This document shows, in pieces, positions 34,101 to 45,099 of a DNA stretch of 64,000 bases. Source of the stretch: Chalara sp. BL73. Lineage: Eukaryota; Ascomycota; Leotiomycetes; Helotiales. A model generated the notes under the pieces. That model was given only the letters and a program-made list of their open reading frames with translations, was not told the origin of the DNA and ran no database searches. The position numbers and the translations under genes are program-made. Position 1 is the stretch's first letter; each line of letters starts with the position of its first letter. The stretch lies in NCBI GenBank assembly GCA_918026815.1, contig CAKJVC010000012.1, positions 2,947,308 through 3,011,307 on the forward strand, written 5' to 3'.

Positions 34101-34991
34101 CTTCAATGGTTCCGTTCCAAAGCCAAAAAGTCACAAACTGGTACATATAAGCTCGTATGTTGTTACAACATTAGAGAATACCTTCTACGTTTAGCATTGG
34201 ATAAGTCCGTAGAGCGCGATGCGTTCCAGGAGGAACACCGCGATATTCCAGCCAAGGATGCAATTGAAGAAGAGAAAGGACTGACCTGGCGCACATGTAA
34301 TACACGTTTTCTATGTCACAGCAAGATGGTGGAGTTGCTTTCTCACGATATAGCCGAAGACGATCTAGAACTTTATGACTCGGATCATCCAAGTGAGGAC
34401 GGTCTAATCGTCTCTGGTCCAGAGTTTATTGACCAAGATGATGAGAAAGCTTTGGTTGCCTGGTTTGCTGGCTGGGCTATGACAAAGCTAGATCTATTCC
34501 GGAGGTTCACCGTTGTTGGAAGCCAATCTTCAAGCTTACCAAGAGCAGCGAGGTTTCGAGATGTTCAGGTTACGACTAGCGATATAGGCACTACAAGCAG
34601 TGCAAAAGCTAAAGTTCTTGGGGTTGCAGCGAAACTCGGACAAGAAAGTCCTGCACACCCACGTAGAGCCGGCCATCGGGCCGGTGACGCGGCAAGCGCT
34701 TTAAGCTCAAATCTTGTGTCTGTACGCAGGGACCAGCCGGATGTTCCTATCTTTGAGGACGAGCAGATGGAAATTGATTCTCAGATATTCGAAGCAACAA
34801 CCAAAACTTCAACATCTAGATCATCCGTGTCTGCTGAGAAACCGAGCATTGCAAAGAAGCTCATACAGTTTGAGCCCACGACACAATGGTACCCGAAACT
34901 CAAGGCTGAAGGCAAAGGTTGGGAACATATCCTCGTGACTGGGTTTAAGGACTATTGGAAGACTTTTGGAATCAGTGCCGTTGAGAGATGA
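31185..34991 (+). CDS. Chromodomain protein with three CCCH zinc fingers
   Basis: Large single-exon gene encoding 1268 aa, starting at ATG 31185. An N-terminal chromodomain (~24-77) has the aromatic cage intact (Tyr25 in EYLVDRVL, Trp46 and Tyr49 in LILWDGYPLESSTWEP), so methyl-lysine binding, such as H3K9me, is likely. A long basic, Ser-rich region follows. Three CCCH fingers lie at ~411, ~472 and ~542 with spacing C-X7/8-C-X5-C-X3-H, suggesting RNA binding. The C-terminal half (~690-1250) is folded-looking but unassigned. The segment after ~825 (LPYQKAGVVYHIYLCFPP...) is reminiscent of the SPOC/PIN-like core of fission-yeast Chp1. That is a weak resemblance only. A role linking chromatin and RNA is inferred. 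No fixed gene name is justified. Confidence 0.8.
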   Translation: MAGLGTDDVSIESTESEDYDSDQEYLVDRVLAQKKAGGTDHYLILWDGYPLESSTWEPRENITDKTILEHWNERRKLEASGAKPKFDLASFNAKVHASNKAKKRQNLLRKEKRKRLGIAVSSDSDGYEDESEEAEEVNDTVEDDSRRTRKSKSLQQNLKKAVVQHHSPSKTQAQSSDYSDDSENGIFVGDVKKGRMKTRKAATEKQISRPSKKSTAGRKKPSGAVQSNNPSQNPMVSSLHEEAPASKRNGQVPKPNQDIQAPLASTSKPNQLSADTNISQVRGTVAKRGRLSAPVNVFARRPDREPPKKRPNIIETSKMPDKDPKLYSNMHIRYAAEKAGKGLADAPPDLESLGGLFNPARPQDISTIRPSAIRKASNNNAPDPEVAREEDIAPAPVQRPVWRPIDGTNAICFFYFTNTCYRGYECDFQHSSDSRLPIGPDPGYNPRLPPILPSPNPNLPPSNLTTRKSHSAVCYFWGTNDSCGNGSNCTYQHSWDGNLPLAPPPPGWHSRPLKPATQYDSFKPRYTESQSRSDGIHGSVKSCEAFLKGNCENGDSCFYPHIRKDPQPNLPRFEAPITSNDAQQGSATRGDPIGPSRKSVSFAEPHPPSNLITLDESMTLFNEPEALDSFLPTTTELSKPPSTRISVDDYKKKQALKPKNPYAKNVYFGSAASQPIALQFEDLALDQQPWKEPFSSLTDIRLDLLCLAQDFQASQGFIVQKVEGQGSLLHDSLNQSTSQAVNQICNNMRLQPAGLVYTCAEFSILVYTFMEEWSFLQGTQDGHNGLRYLIFKSAIHISAALHTTDILKPYNRTLIKKVHGLSSTKLLPYQKAGVVYHIYLCFPPSANLLAQFLRRWIANVSSNYKVYTSNEEGSWDFIVNESTVTAGAVLIHENTLPYLPNLPSLWTLIEGRKDKSFNFWYVADSGSCNSLFEPPAGSVPGQISITRLLPHGQAIFLPPSFLTAEPERLLELLQWFRSKAKKSQTGTYKLVCCYNIREYLLRLALDKSVERDAFQEEHRDIPAKDAIEEEKGLTWRTCNTRFLCHSKMVELLSHDIAEDDLELYDSDHPSEDGLIVSGPEFIDQDDEKALVAWFAGWAMTKLDLFRRFTVVGSQSSSLPRAARFRDVQVTTSDIGTTSSAKAKVLGVAAKLGQESPAHPRRAGHRAGDAASALSSNLVSVRRDQPDVPIFEDEQMEIDSQIFEATTKTSTSRSSVSAEKPSIAKKLIQFEPTTQWYPKLKAEGKGWEHILVTGFKDYWKTFGISAVER

Positions 34992-35618
34992 TGAGAAGGC
35001 CATATCTCTACCTCTGCATGTTTTGTAGTTATATGCCCTGGCCATCATTAGGCTGAACGTAATAAAAACGCTATTTGCAAGATCCGTCTCAAGAGCGCAT
35101 TTGTTGATTCCAAAACAATGAGTGGGGCATCTAAGCGAAGCCCCTCAGGGGTAAAGATGTCCCTTCCACTCTAGACTATTCATGCTTGCATTCTCAGGAA
35201 TAATTATCAAATCAAAGCTAGATGTATGGAATCTCGCCCAGCTAGCCCCAATCCATCCTCGCATGGAATCCCGCCGCCATCTGAAATCACACACCTTCTT
35301 CCCACCTGCAGATACCTTTCCAATTTGTTCCATCTTCCAGTACTCCTCCTTTTATTTGGCGTGATGGGGGGGGCGGGGGGCAGATAGTTGGGTTAATGTT
35401 GGTATGTGATATGGGAGGTTTGTTTTGGATGGGGGGTTGAGGCATGGATGTGATATTGATCTATTTCATGATGGATGCTTATACATTTACATGATCTATG
35501 GTGTGAGCATCCAGCGTCAGTGTTATTTCCAGCGCTGTGTTTGCTTAACGCGGTATATGACATGTGATTTCACTGACGTACCTGATACATGGTGAAGCCT
35601 TTGCTTTTGCGATTCTTA
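34992..35618. other. Convergent 3' intergenic region
   Basis: About 630 bp between the chromodomain gene and TAD3. A short G-rich run occurs near 35363-35383. Nothing else was seen. Confidence 0.5.
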
Positions 35619-36863
35619 TCATGCATTCATGTCTATATCCGAGTTCTGTCCTTCCATCTCGGATTTTGGATCTGGAACCCATTGCCACGCAAGAACTGTC
35701 CAGTTCAGCTCCTTCCGCCACCACAACCCATGGCCTAGCTCCTCATCCGCGCATAACCCTCCAGTGCGTGGCATGCGGTGCTTGAAGGCCAACCTGCCAA
35801 ATCTTGAGTGGACTATTGCCATGGAACACATCACGCAGGGTTCATGCGTGCAATAGAGCTCTAGGTCGTGGCAGAGATATCCTTCTCCTTCCGATGGCAT
35901 GAAATGCACCTTCTCGAGCCCTGATATCGCCTCATCTCTGAATATCGAAGCCCTTTTGGGAAGCGACGGTTGTGCGGCAGGCAAGGAAGATTCCTCAGCA
36001 GCTTTTACCTGCTCGGCAACCATGGCTATCCCCCGCATCGCAGCATGGGCCGTTGCATTTCCCGCCGAATTGCGAGGCCAACCTACCCACCGCGCGTCTC
36101 CGGCAACAGCAAGCGGTCGAGCTACGCCATTTCTCCTCTCCACTATCACAATTCCGATCTTCTCTCCTCGTCCACTTGTATATGCTTCATCTGCTGCATT
36201 CTCTGCGAGAGCCAGCCATTGCCCTGCCTCTTTCTCGATGATTTCAGCTGCTCTGGAGACTATGCTCGGGTGTGGCCCGAATACATTGCTCTTCTTGTAT
36301 ACCGTAGGCCAGAATTTCACGCTCCATCTGTTCGCTTGTTCCTGGGAAGTTGGCGCGAGGAGCGGCACTTGGAGTGGTATTATGGCAGGCGTCTCAAGAA
36401 TTGGAGAGAGTAATTGCGTCAAGGCTTCTTGCGTAATAGCATTCGTTGAACCAATAAGAAGCACTCGTTCACCTGCAAGGACTTCATCGCTAATGTCTGT
36501 AGGGTTATCTCGCGTTGTGAGAATTGTAGTCCGTACTTCAGGAGGCAAGTCTGCAAATTTCACAAATCGCCGTAAATGCTGAATATCTAGTCCGCCATCA
36601 TTCAGCAGAGCCTGACGCACCAAACTATGACATGTTAGAACGCGAAATGAAGAAGGAATGGACCAGCTAACTTGCTTTAACGTGGTGTTGGCTAGCTTGA
36701 TTGGAACAATCGTTACGTAGAACTGGACAAGCGTATCTCGTGCTCTAGTCTCCAAGGCAGTCTTTAGTGGTATAAGATGGCCTTGCGGGCTCTGAATATG
36801 CAAGTCTTTTTCGACTTGCTGCTGTTTGTGTTCTGGAGTCGCATTCTTCTTGGGTTCGCACAT
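35619..36863 (-). CDS. TAD3: tRNA-specific adenosine deaminase subunit Tad3
   Basis: Non-catalytic partner of Tad2 in the enzyme that converts A34 to inosine in tRNA anticodons. The deaminase zinc-site motifs are present: HAAMRGIAMV in place of the catalytic HAE, then CTHEPCVMCSMAIVHSR with the PCxxC ligands. The missing catalytic glutamate is the known hallmark of Tad3. The open frame is 414 codons, but a GC-AG intron 36675-36625 (51 bp, donor GCAAGT, branch CTAAC, acceptor CATAG) very probably lies inside it. Its removal gives 397 aa and restores KLANTTLNLVRQALL, which is what the family shows. The N-terminal half is the Tad3-specific region. ATG 36863 is the first in frame. Confidence 0.9.
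   Translation of the reverse strand: MCEPKKNATPEHKQQQVEKDLHIQSPQGHLIPLKTALETRARDTLVQFYVTIVPIKLANTTLKQVSWSIPSSFRVLTCHSLVRQALLNDGGLDIQHLRRFVKFADLPPEVRTTILTTRDNPTDISDEVLAGERVLLIGSTNAITQEALTQLLSPILETPAIIPLQVPLLAPTSQEQANRWSVKFWPTVYKKSNVFGPHPSIVSRAAEIIEKEAGQWLALAENAADEAYTSGRGEKIGIVIVERRNGVARPLAVAGDARWVGWPRNSAGNATAHAAMRGIAMVAEQVKAAEESSLPAAQPSLPKRASIFRDEAISGLEKVHFMPSEGEGYLCHDLELYCTHEPCVMCSMAIVHSRFGRLAFKHRMPRTGGLCADEELGHGLWWRKELNWTVLAWQWVPDPKSEMEGQNSDIDMNA
36625..36675 (-). other. Probable GC-AG intron in TAD3
   Basis: Donor GCAAGT fits the GC-AG consensus exactly. The intron is 51 nt long, has no stop in frame, and is flanked by codons that rejoin cleanly (TTA AA | T TTG GTG). A GT-AG choice four bases further in (47 nt) would shift the frame into a stop. 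Confidence 0.7.
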
Positions 36864-38022
36864 CTTGTCACAGCCTTGCTTCAGCCTTGCATCGAAGCGT
36901 GAAAAGAAATGCTAAGCCATCGAGAGCAAAATCTGACTGAAGCAAAGGTTATAGCACTGGGTCATATTACATTACTTGAGCATTCCATGCCACCAAGCAA
37001 ATATGAGCTGGAGGTCTCTAGGACAGGATGTGGTGGAACCTAAGATCTAGATACCTGCAAAGAAAATTGTGGTCCGCCAAGGAACCAGCAGACACGTGAT
37101 AATTTGTAGGCATATCAACGAGCACACTAGTTGCAGGAAGTTGGTATAGTCATCATATACTTCTCATGTCACAGTCATAATTTTCAGTCTCAACAAATTC
37201 GTAATTTCCTTCGTTGAGTTCTAGATACAAGCTGGCCGCAAACGCAACCCCTCCCATGACCAGATCTGAAAAGAAAATAATATGTCGTAAAGGTGCTGTA
37301 GATCCGTGATCCAGAGCATCACAAGAAATGTCCAGTCTCATAATCACCAAATTGTGGCTAAAGGTTGTCAAGTCGAGGCCGAGATACACGCTTGCAGATT
37401 AGACCACTATCCATGCACCAAGGAAGAAGACTCCTGGGATGAGTAGCTGGCTGCCCGAGGATAGAAGAAGATATTGTGAACCCAATGTCTTCTTCGTCGA
37501 AGTAAAAAACGAGCAAAATGACACCCCCACAAAAAACATAGAGATACTGCAAAGAAAATCGAAAATGAAAAACTTGGTCTATGTCGTCGCTGATTGAGGT
37601 ACAGGTACAGGTCGAGCTGCGCAGACGCTCGTAGTGTACCCTGCGCAAGAGGAAGAATTGTCGTGGAATCGTGCCGAGATGTTTTATGATCGAGTCCTAT
37701 GGTACAGATGACAGCTGAGTAAGGGCAAAGATATCGCCCTTATGATGCATGCTACGGTCGATCGAATGCGAAAGAAAAGGTTGCACTGATGCAGTACCTC
37801 TGAATGCTAATGTAACAAGAAAGAGCCGGGAAAATTCTGTGTGAAAACAGTCGTCAAGAATTGCAAATTCTTGCAAGCTTCCTCAGGTGACGAGTCTCGT
37901 AACGAGAATGACCATAAGAGAGTGGAAGAAGGATCGTTGCAGTTTCAAGGACTAGAAATGTAGTAATGTCGTTTCCGTACCGTTACAAGCGTAAAGATCA
38001 TGTCGTCGTGAACCAAGATCCA
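36864..38022. other. Intergenic region between TAD3 and PUF4
   Basis: About 1.16 kb with the TAD3 promoter and the PUF4 3' untranslated region. Small minus-strand ORFs (37153-37648) show no recognisable domain and are not called. Confidence 0.45.
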
Positions 38023-41000
38023 TTAGACCCAGTTGCCTCCGTTGGATTGACCTGCGCCACGACCATTTGTGTATGGGAAAGATGTTTGCGTTGCTGGACC
38101 AGAGCCTGTGGAAGGAAAACCAACCGCCGGTGCTCCTCGAGCGGATGTTAAATTGTATCCAGTGCCAGTTGGCGAGAATCCGTTGGCATAGCCGCCATTG
38201 ACTGGGTTGACTGGGCTAACATAGCTACCGCTGGAGACATTGGACATGCCTCGTTGGTGGCGGACAGGTACTTGGCTGGTCTCAAGTTCAGCAGGAGTAG
38301 CTTGACCGCTGTTAGGGCCGCTACCATTACGATTCTCGCTACCCTGAATCTTGGCTTGAATTCGACGGCCATATGGGGTTGTGCGAATAGCAGGTAGGTA
38401 AGGACGAATAGCATCAATCAAGCGGCTCTTCATGGCGGGGTTCGCATAATCTAAGGCGGTTTGAATAACGTAATTGGCGAATGAGTCTCGGAGAAGGCGA
38501 TCAAGCTCTTGGGGGTTCAGCATCTCCTCAATAAGCATGTCCTTAGATGGCTCTTGAGCACATCGAAGACACTTCTCAATGACGTTGGAGCTGAACTTCT
38601 GCTTTGAGAGCTGGCTGACTTTCCCTTGGAACATAGCAACAAGAGGCTCTGTAAAGATAGGTTCGTTCAGGTCAAGAATATATTGGACAACATAATTGCC
38701 AAACGGATCTTGGACCAATTGATAGGCATTGTCAGAGATTTGTCTGATCAGCCAAGCCTTTTGATCTCCAGATGCATGATCGATGCAGCGTTGAAGAACG
38801 CAGCAGCCTAGAAAAGTTTAGAATTGAGAGACAATATTTCGGAAAATACGTACCATGGCGATGAGTACCAACATCAACACAGTGCGTTCCCACGGCATCA
38901 AAGATGAACTGCGCATCGTGAGAGCTGAGCTTATTAAGACACTTCTGAATGACATGGTTTCCATTAAGGTCTTGGATGAGCTCAACAACTCTATATCGCA
39001 GTGCACCAATAATGGTCTGAACTTGATGAGGAGTTGATATATACTCGATCATCTTCTGTAGAGCACGAGTTCCATGTTGGTTGAGAGCAATGCGAACAAG
39101 ATCGTGGGCTGCATTTTCGATGAGGACAGTACGTTCTTCGTCATTGCAGTACTCCAGCAACTTCTGGCACAGGTAATTGCCGAAAGGATCGGTCATTAAC
39201 TCAATGACATGCTGATTGGTCTCCAGCCAAATCATATGAACTTGCTCAGGGTCACGATCCTCAAGCTTCTTTTGTAGATATCGGCAGCCGTGTTGATCCT
39301 TGCAGAGACCATAGATTTCACCACCAAGTTGCTCCAGAGGCAGGTTAGCAAAGCGGCTCATTGCTGTGCGAGATGTTAGCATTGAGAATGAGCTCGAACG
39401 ATTGACTGCACTTACCTTCACCATCGGTTTGGCGACGTTGTTGGATGACTCTAGCCTGACTATCACGAGGTGCAGATGGTCCAGATTGAGGAGACCATTG
39501 TTGATATGCATATGGATTGTTTGGCGAGTACAATTGTTGACCTCCTAACTGCATGTTTTGCATACCCATTGTCATCATCTGCATATTGTAGCCATTGTTG
39601 TAGTATCCGGGAACAGCATAGGACTGTTGGGAAGTAGGAGAGGTCAGGCCGAGCGGAGACTGAGCTTGGGTCAGGCTCTGGGTTAGGGAGGGGCCAAATG
39701 GTGCCGCGCTAGCCTGAAGAGCGGATGAGATCGATTGGTATCCACCATTTTGAGCCTCTCGCAAAGTTGTTGTATCTCCAGAAGACATTTCTCGGCTGAG
39801 TCTATTATTCAAAGCATTTGGAGGAATGCGGCCCAGACTAGCGTTGTGATTATGAAGGTGCTGCTGCGCGTGAGAGTTTGGGGTAGTGGTAACATTGGAC
39901 ACGCCGTTTGTGTTCGATCGCATTGTAGGAACATCGTTTGCTGAATAGGAAGACTGCAGCTTTGGAGGGGTTGTTTGATTGTACTTTGTAGGTGAGCTCA
40001 GTTGTGAGGAGTTGTCTTGACTACCATCGAAATGCTTCATATCCAAAGAATGCCGGTGAGATGGGCGAACGCTGAGAGGAGATTCAGGGCCATTGGAATG
40101 CGCAGCTGAACCGGTACCATTTCCTTGGATGTTGTTCATTGGCAGGCTAGGTTGGGACTGGCGGTGACGGGTGAAAGCACTCCAGCCATTGGCACCGGAA
40201 TCGGGTCCCGGGGATTGCGACAAAGCTAAATCAAGAGCTGCAGAAGATGCGGATAGCTGCATACAGCGGTCAGCTATGAATATTGGATAATGTTGTGAGA
40301 AGCTTACCAAACCAGGGTAATCATGTTGACGGACAAGAATTGGGAACTTATCATCTGTGGCATTCATCTGGAGATAGTCTGTAATATTTGTTGGTGAAGT
40401 TGGACCTTCATCTTCTCCAAAGAGAGACCGAATTGTGCCTGCTTGATCGAGAGTCAACATATCGTGCATACCGTTTCGAGATCTTGTAACGGGCATAGAG
40501 TATCTGTTGAGGCTATAGCGAGATATTAGCAAGATGTTTGTGATAGACCGAACTAGTTCTGCTGATGTAGCAGACCAGAGTTGATGGTGTTAAAAGACTC
40601 AAGAGGTAATGTAATTGCAGAAATGATGGTTGACAAAAGAGATGCTTTAAGCTAGCAAGCCAGCTATATTGTACAAGCGCTTCAACGTATTCTTGAAAAG
40701 GGACGAAGAAGTGGATGGTCATGCGTTTCATGAAAAGGGTGACAGGGGAATGTTAGGAGGAGGTCGTTTTATAATGGCTGTGAGGACCCTTGACGACAAG
40801 GCTGACGGCGGTGAATGCGTCGTGCCTACTCCTTATTCAAGGTTGATAGTGAAGCCAAAGTCCCTTCGCACAACACAAGTGCTAAAGCTTGTGCACTTGC
40901 CTTATAACCTGGGGTTTCCAGTCAAGAAGATCAAGCCAAAAATAATAGTGCAATATCAACTCGAATAAAAACGCAGCGTTGCAGCTCGAGTTTATTTTTG

Positions 41001-42311
41001 GGTAGTGAGGTAGATTGTGAAGCGACATGGACAGACAAGTTATGGCCTCACCTAAGACCGTTACCAGAGTCCTCATTCAGAATCCTTTGTTTTACTACCT
41101 CAAACACTTGCAGGAGGTATGAATGAGAACCTTCTAGAATAAAGAGGCTATAAATATTATACATAGGATGATTGGCATCAAAGCATAGATCCATTCATGG
41201 TGTCTAAGCTCTTTAAGCTCTTTAACATTTGCAAGGCGGACATTGTGCAGCTGGTGTATCTTTGACAGAGGGGAATTAAAAACTTACGCATTTGTTGACC
41301 TATGGCTCGTAGGGTCTTGTCTCACAGCCTCCTCCTTCTCATCCTCATCGCTATTGCGTCTGGAACCGGGGACCGACTTGGAAGGCAAGTTCTCGTCCAT
41401 GATGAGACGGGACTGCATGATACCCGATTGTGGGGATGTGAGTTGCGATCCTGACCGTCCTGGACGATTATAAAGACCTGGTGGAGATGTGAGGCTCGAA
41501 GTTGAGTACCGGTTGGGACGAGAGAAGACGGAAGGAAAACCTGAACTAGTCTCGCGGTACTCTGGCGGGGTGGTTGGCTCCGATTGATGACCTCCTACTG
41601 CGTTGTTACTCCGTCCAAGGTCTTCTTGCATCTGCGCAAGCTCTTGTTCTTCTCTTCGTTGCTGCAGTTCCAGCAGTTGCATCTCAGTCTCAAATCGTCG
41701 TTTTTGCTCTCGTAGTCGTTCGTATTCTTGTTTTTTCTTTTCCAACTAAAAGCAGTGTAAGCACTTCTCCATGTATGAGCGCGCATGATCATCCATTCTG
41801 CATCTTTAGGTGTAAACTTTTCCCTTGGAATATATATGCAAACCAGTTGACTGAGAGAGTTCTCAAAAGTCTTGAATGGGTGGTTGGGGATTCTTACAAG
41901 TTGGACTTTATGGGACGTCTGGTGAAGAAGAGAGTTAGCAAGACGTGCTTCTTGTTGAAAGGTTGGAAGAGACGAATTGGTTATGTGAAGCCCAGCCATT
42001 GTGCTCGAGGACAATAACGGTGGCTAGTGTGGGAGACAATGACAACGTACCGAAGGACCATATTCTTGTGGTTCTTGCTGCCAGCCCCTATGATTTGTAA
42101 TTGATTGAATTGTTGGTACACGGCCTGAATCCGTTGTGAATCGGCGCATCAAACCTCCACGGCCATCTTGAGTTTGCAGAGGCTGGGGCAATCGTGTGCC
42201 ATTTCGCGGAGGAGAAACAAGGCCGGAAAAAGAAGAATCAGTTCGAGGACTCTGCTGGGTGCGAAACCGCAGCTCGTCCATTCGCTCGCTCGGGCTGTTG
42301 GAATAAGCCAT
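38023..42311 (-). CDS. PUF4: Puf4-type pumilio RNA-binding protein
   Basis: Cytoplasmic regulator that binds 3' UTR motifs and controls mRNA decay and translation. Exons (minus) 42311-42051, 41745-41288, 40512-40308, 40256-39416, 39363-38854 and 38807-38023 give 1019 aa. The N-terminal ~550 residues are low in complexity and include a charged coiled coil (LEKKKQEYERLREQKRRFE) and Ser/Pro/Gln-rich parts. The C-terminal pumilio domain has eight repeats whose base-reading triplets are visible in order: CRYLQ, NYLCQ, TRALQ, NHVIQ, CCVLQ, NYVVQ, SNVIE and NYVIQ. This signature is that of Puf4 rather than Puf3. A Gly/Ser/Asn-rich tail follows. Two introns are long for a fungus: 304 bp (42050-41746) and 775 bp (41287-40513). 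The gene also has a long upstream gap, suggesting a long leader or alternative promoters. Confidence 0.9.
40513..41287 (-). other. 775 bp intron of PUF4
   Basis: By far the longest intron in the window (most are 47-80 bp). Donor GTAAGT, acceptor GCTATAG. It contains a direct repeat of AGCTCTTTA near 41208-41224 and no supported ORF. Room for an internal promoter or alternative exon exists. Confidence 0.75.
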
Positions 42312-43063
42312 TTTGAAGTTCTATAATACTGGAAAGAAAGTGTTAGTCTGGTCAATTCGCAGACCGCTTTGAACGGAAGTCGAGGCGGGGTGCCTCTTTG
42401 CACAATGCTCCTTCACCCCCCTTGTGGTTTGAAGCGAGTTTGACTACGGAATAAAAGCATGTACTCACCAAGTATCCAAAGAAAATATATTGAGCGGCCT
42501 CTCTGGGAAGCCCAGCGCGGGTCTGGAGATTTCTTGCGGTATCCAAATTGTGTCTGGAATCTCATGAAGGATGGACGTTGAGGATAAGGTTCCGGCCCCT
42601 GGCTCGCACTAAGCTCTAAATGCTACGGGCTACTGGATTGCGCTGCGAGCTGGGGGAAACCAGGACACTACACAACTAACTACAGGCACAACTTTATTAT
42701 GTTTCTTACAGTATTGTGAGGATGGTGGCGGGAGGGGAAGAAGGCTATTCAATCCAATTCAATCAATTCATCTTGGGGCTGGATGGGGTTTATTTGAGAG
42801 CTATCACGAAGGGGCTGAAGGCATTTTAAAGGGACCATTTGTGTTACCAGTTTTGCATCGGGCGCCTTGGAGAGAGAAGCTTAAACCACAAAGCACTGAC
42901 AATGCTTGGTGATGCGAGCATGCGAACTGTATCTGTGCTTGTATCGGACATACTTTTTTTTTTAGCAGGAGATTTACCCGGAAGAATCACTATTAACATG
43001 AACCCCTCAAATAAAGAAACTGAAAAATGGAACCCAAGTTGTTGGGGATGACGAATGATGGCT

Positions 43064-43110
43064 TCTATTTTTTTTTTCTCTTCTCTCTCTCTCTCTCCCT
43101 CCCTCCCCTT
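43064..43110. repeat. T-rich and CT-dinucleotide low-complexity run
   Basis: A T run followed by about seven CT units and CCCT repeats. It is a simple-sequence tract. Confidence 0.8.
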
Positions 43111-43620
43111 CGAACATACACGAGGGGTTAAGGTCTAGTACGCAGGGACTATAGGTTGGACCCTGAACATGATTCGGACGTTGTGGACACAGCTCCAGAA
43201 AGGAGAAGCGAACGCCCCTCAACGGCGCTTCATGGCTTCCAATCAGGCGTGCTTTTGGGAAACCGATCTTCTGTGCTGTCCTTTTATGATAGGCACAAAT
43301 GGTGTCGATACCTAACCAAACCTACCCTGGAGGGGGAGAGGGGGGGCCTGGCTAGGACTGGGCACTCGCTCAGGTTACGACGCAGGCAGAGAAAGGCGTA
43401 CTTTTTTGGGGTTTTACCAAGTGTGCACGCATTCCTCCTCAATGTAAGTAGCAAAATCAAGGAGGCTGGTGGAGGGGTGACAGCTATAGAAGGAAGGTTC
43501 ACCCAAATAGGGATGGCTACTGTAACTTCAGCATCCCATGCTACTGAAGCAGAATCCTTTTTTCTAGAGGCTAAATTTATTCTTGGGGAGGAACTAAAAC
43601 CACCCAGGAAAGTAGTGTAC

Positions 43621-43668
43621 TGTTAGTGTTGGTTTTAGTGTTAGTGTTAGTGTAGTGTAGTGTAGTGT
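43621..43668. repeat. Tandem GTTAGT / GTAGT repeat
   Basis: A run of GTGTTAGT-like units passes into TGTAG units. It is a minisatellite-like tract of about 48 bp. Confidence 0.75.
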
Positions 43669-45099
43669 CCTGTGCATCATATCACACAGACCAACGGCCA
43701 GTTGACGGAACATTCCCAGGTGGTGTGTGTTGTTGTTGTTGTTGCTGTTGTACTGTGCCATACTGTATCTGATGCTTGCTTTCCCTCCTCGCCTGCGGGG
43801 TTGGTGGCAAGGGCCGATGGCGACACAGCTGTTGATCATGTCCAATATTGTACTATACATGTCAAGCTGGAGGGTATCAATGGAGCATCACATGAGGCCC
43901 AGGCCCCAAGCCAGGAAGGGTTGCTGTTCTGTACATTTACTTTTAATTCCACCACCAGAGAGAAGGATATAGAGACCAATCTCATGCACATGCTCATTGC
44001 CTAGGACTACTACTGGATGTACTGTACATACACGACAGTAACTTGGGAAAATGTCTAGTCCACCATACTTTCATATTAATAATAAGAACAATCATAATGG
44101 TGGGTCCGTTCACAGCCTGCTCCATCTGATCATCTTTTTTTTCCCTCTCTCCACCTCCCGAGGCTCAAAGCGGCTCGAACTTTTTGCAAAGTCGATCGAC
44201 AGTGGGGTTGTTTTTCGCGGTGGAAAGGAGCGGTGAAGCATTAGTAATGACTGGACAGACTTGCCTTTCCACACAATTTTTATTCTGCCGGAGTTTAGCT
44301 AGACAAAGAAACTATTACCATACCATGGAATTGACCTGATTTAACTTGACATTGCACAAATTCACATGGTATAGGAATTCTTTAAGACCCTGTTCAGCTC
44401 GGGATGGACCCATCATCTTCTGTCCTGTTAATTGTCTATGCTCAGCACTAGAAAGGTTATCCGCCATCTCGGACACTTTCTCGTCTCATGTCCTCACCCT
44501 TTAAAGGCGGTGACCAGAAGAGAAAGAAAGCGGTGAGCCCAACCCTCCAATTAAATCATGGAGGGACCTGCATTGTCTAAAAGTCGTCGGACTTGTTCAA
44601 GGACAAGTGATACTTCATGAGATATAATCGGAGCCGGGGCCAAGTTTCAAACTGCTTCAATCTCGCACCACAGTTAGTCAGGAGCGTCGAGCACCACAAG
44701 AGGGCAAGGAAGCAAGCAATGGAAGTTTCAGCCTCTGTACGATGGGATGTGGGAGGGAACTGTGAGATGTGATACAAGCACCCCCATATATCCACATTGC
44801 CACACTGCAAAGTTTGCCTTGCGTACTTGGGCAGTTTTCAAGAATGCCTTCAGGGCAAATCAGCATCAGCATATTTGTTGCTTTGTGTCGTCTGAAATAC
44901 ACATCAACCAAGTCATGGCAAATCACGGGATTCTTGCAATGAGGCTCGATTTGTTCCAATTGCCCCTCGTTCGTCCCCCACCACCTTTGCTATGACCCTT
45001 GCTCAGTGTGGGGCGCGGGGTCTTTGATTTTTTGCTGCAGTCATATCAGCAACATTGACAGCTTCGCGGAATTCTATCCACGACAACTTCATAGCTATC

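Larger units (their letters stand above)
42312..45099. other. 2.8 kb divergent intergenic region (PUF4 / RPC2)
   Basis: Long gene-free stretch between two head-to-head genes. It holds a polypyrimidine/CT run near 43064-43110, poly-T near 42955 and 43070, a GTT/GTA repeat near 43621-43668, and scattered ORFs without ATG or domain. It probably contains long 5' leaders and regulatory DNA. Confidence 0.5.

Noticed and set aside
35899..36582. 227-codon plus-strand frame inside TAD3
   Set aside because: Antisense shadow of a clear deaminase gene. Its composition follows from the TAD3 codons.
36625..36671. GT-AG intron of 47 bp in TAD3
   Set aside because: Removing it shifts the frame into an immediate stop. 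The GC-AG choice four bases earlier works.
43156..43626. 156-codon open frame on the plus strand between PUF4 and RPC2
   Set aside because: No ATG at its start, low-complexity surroundings and no recognisable domain.
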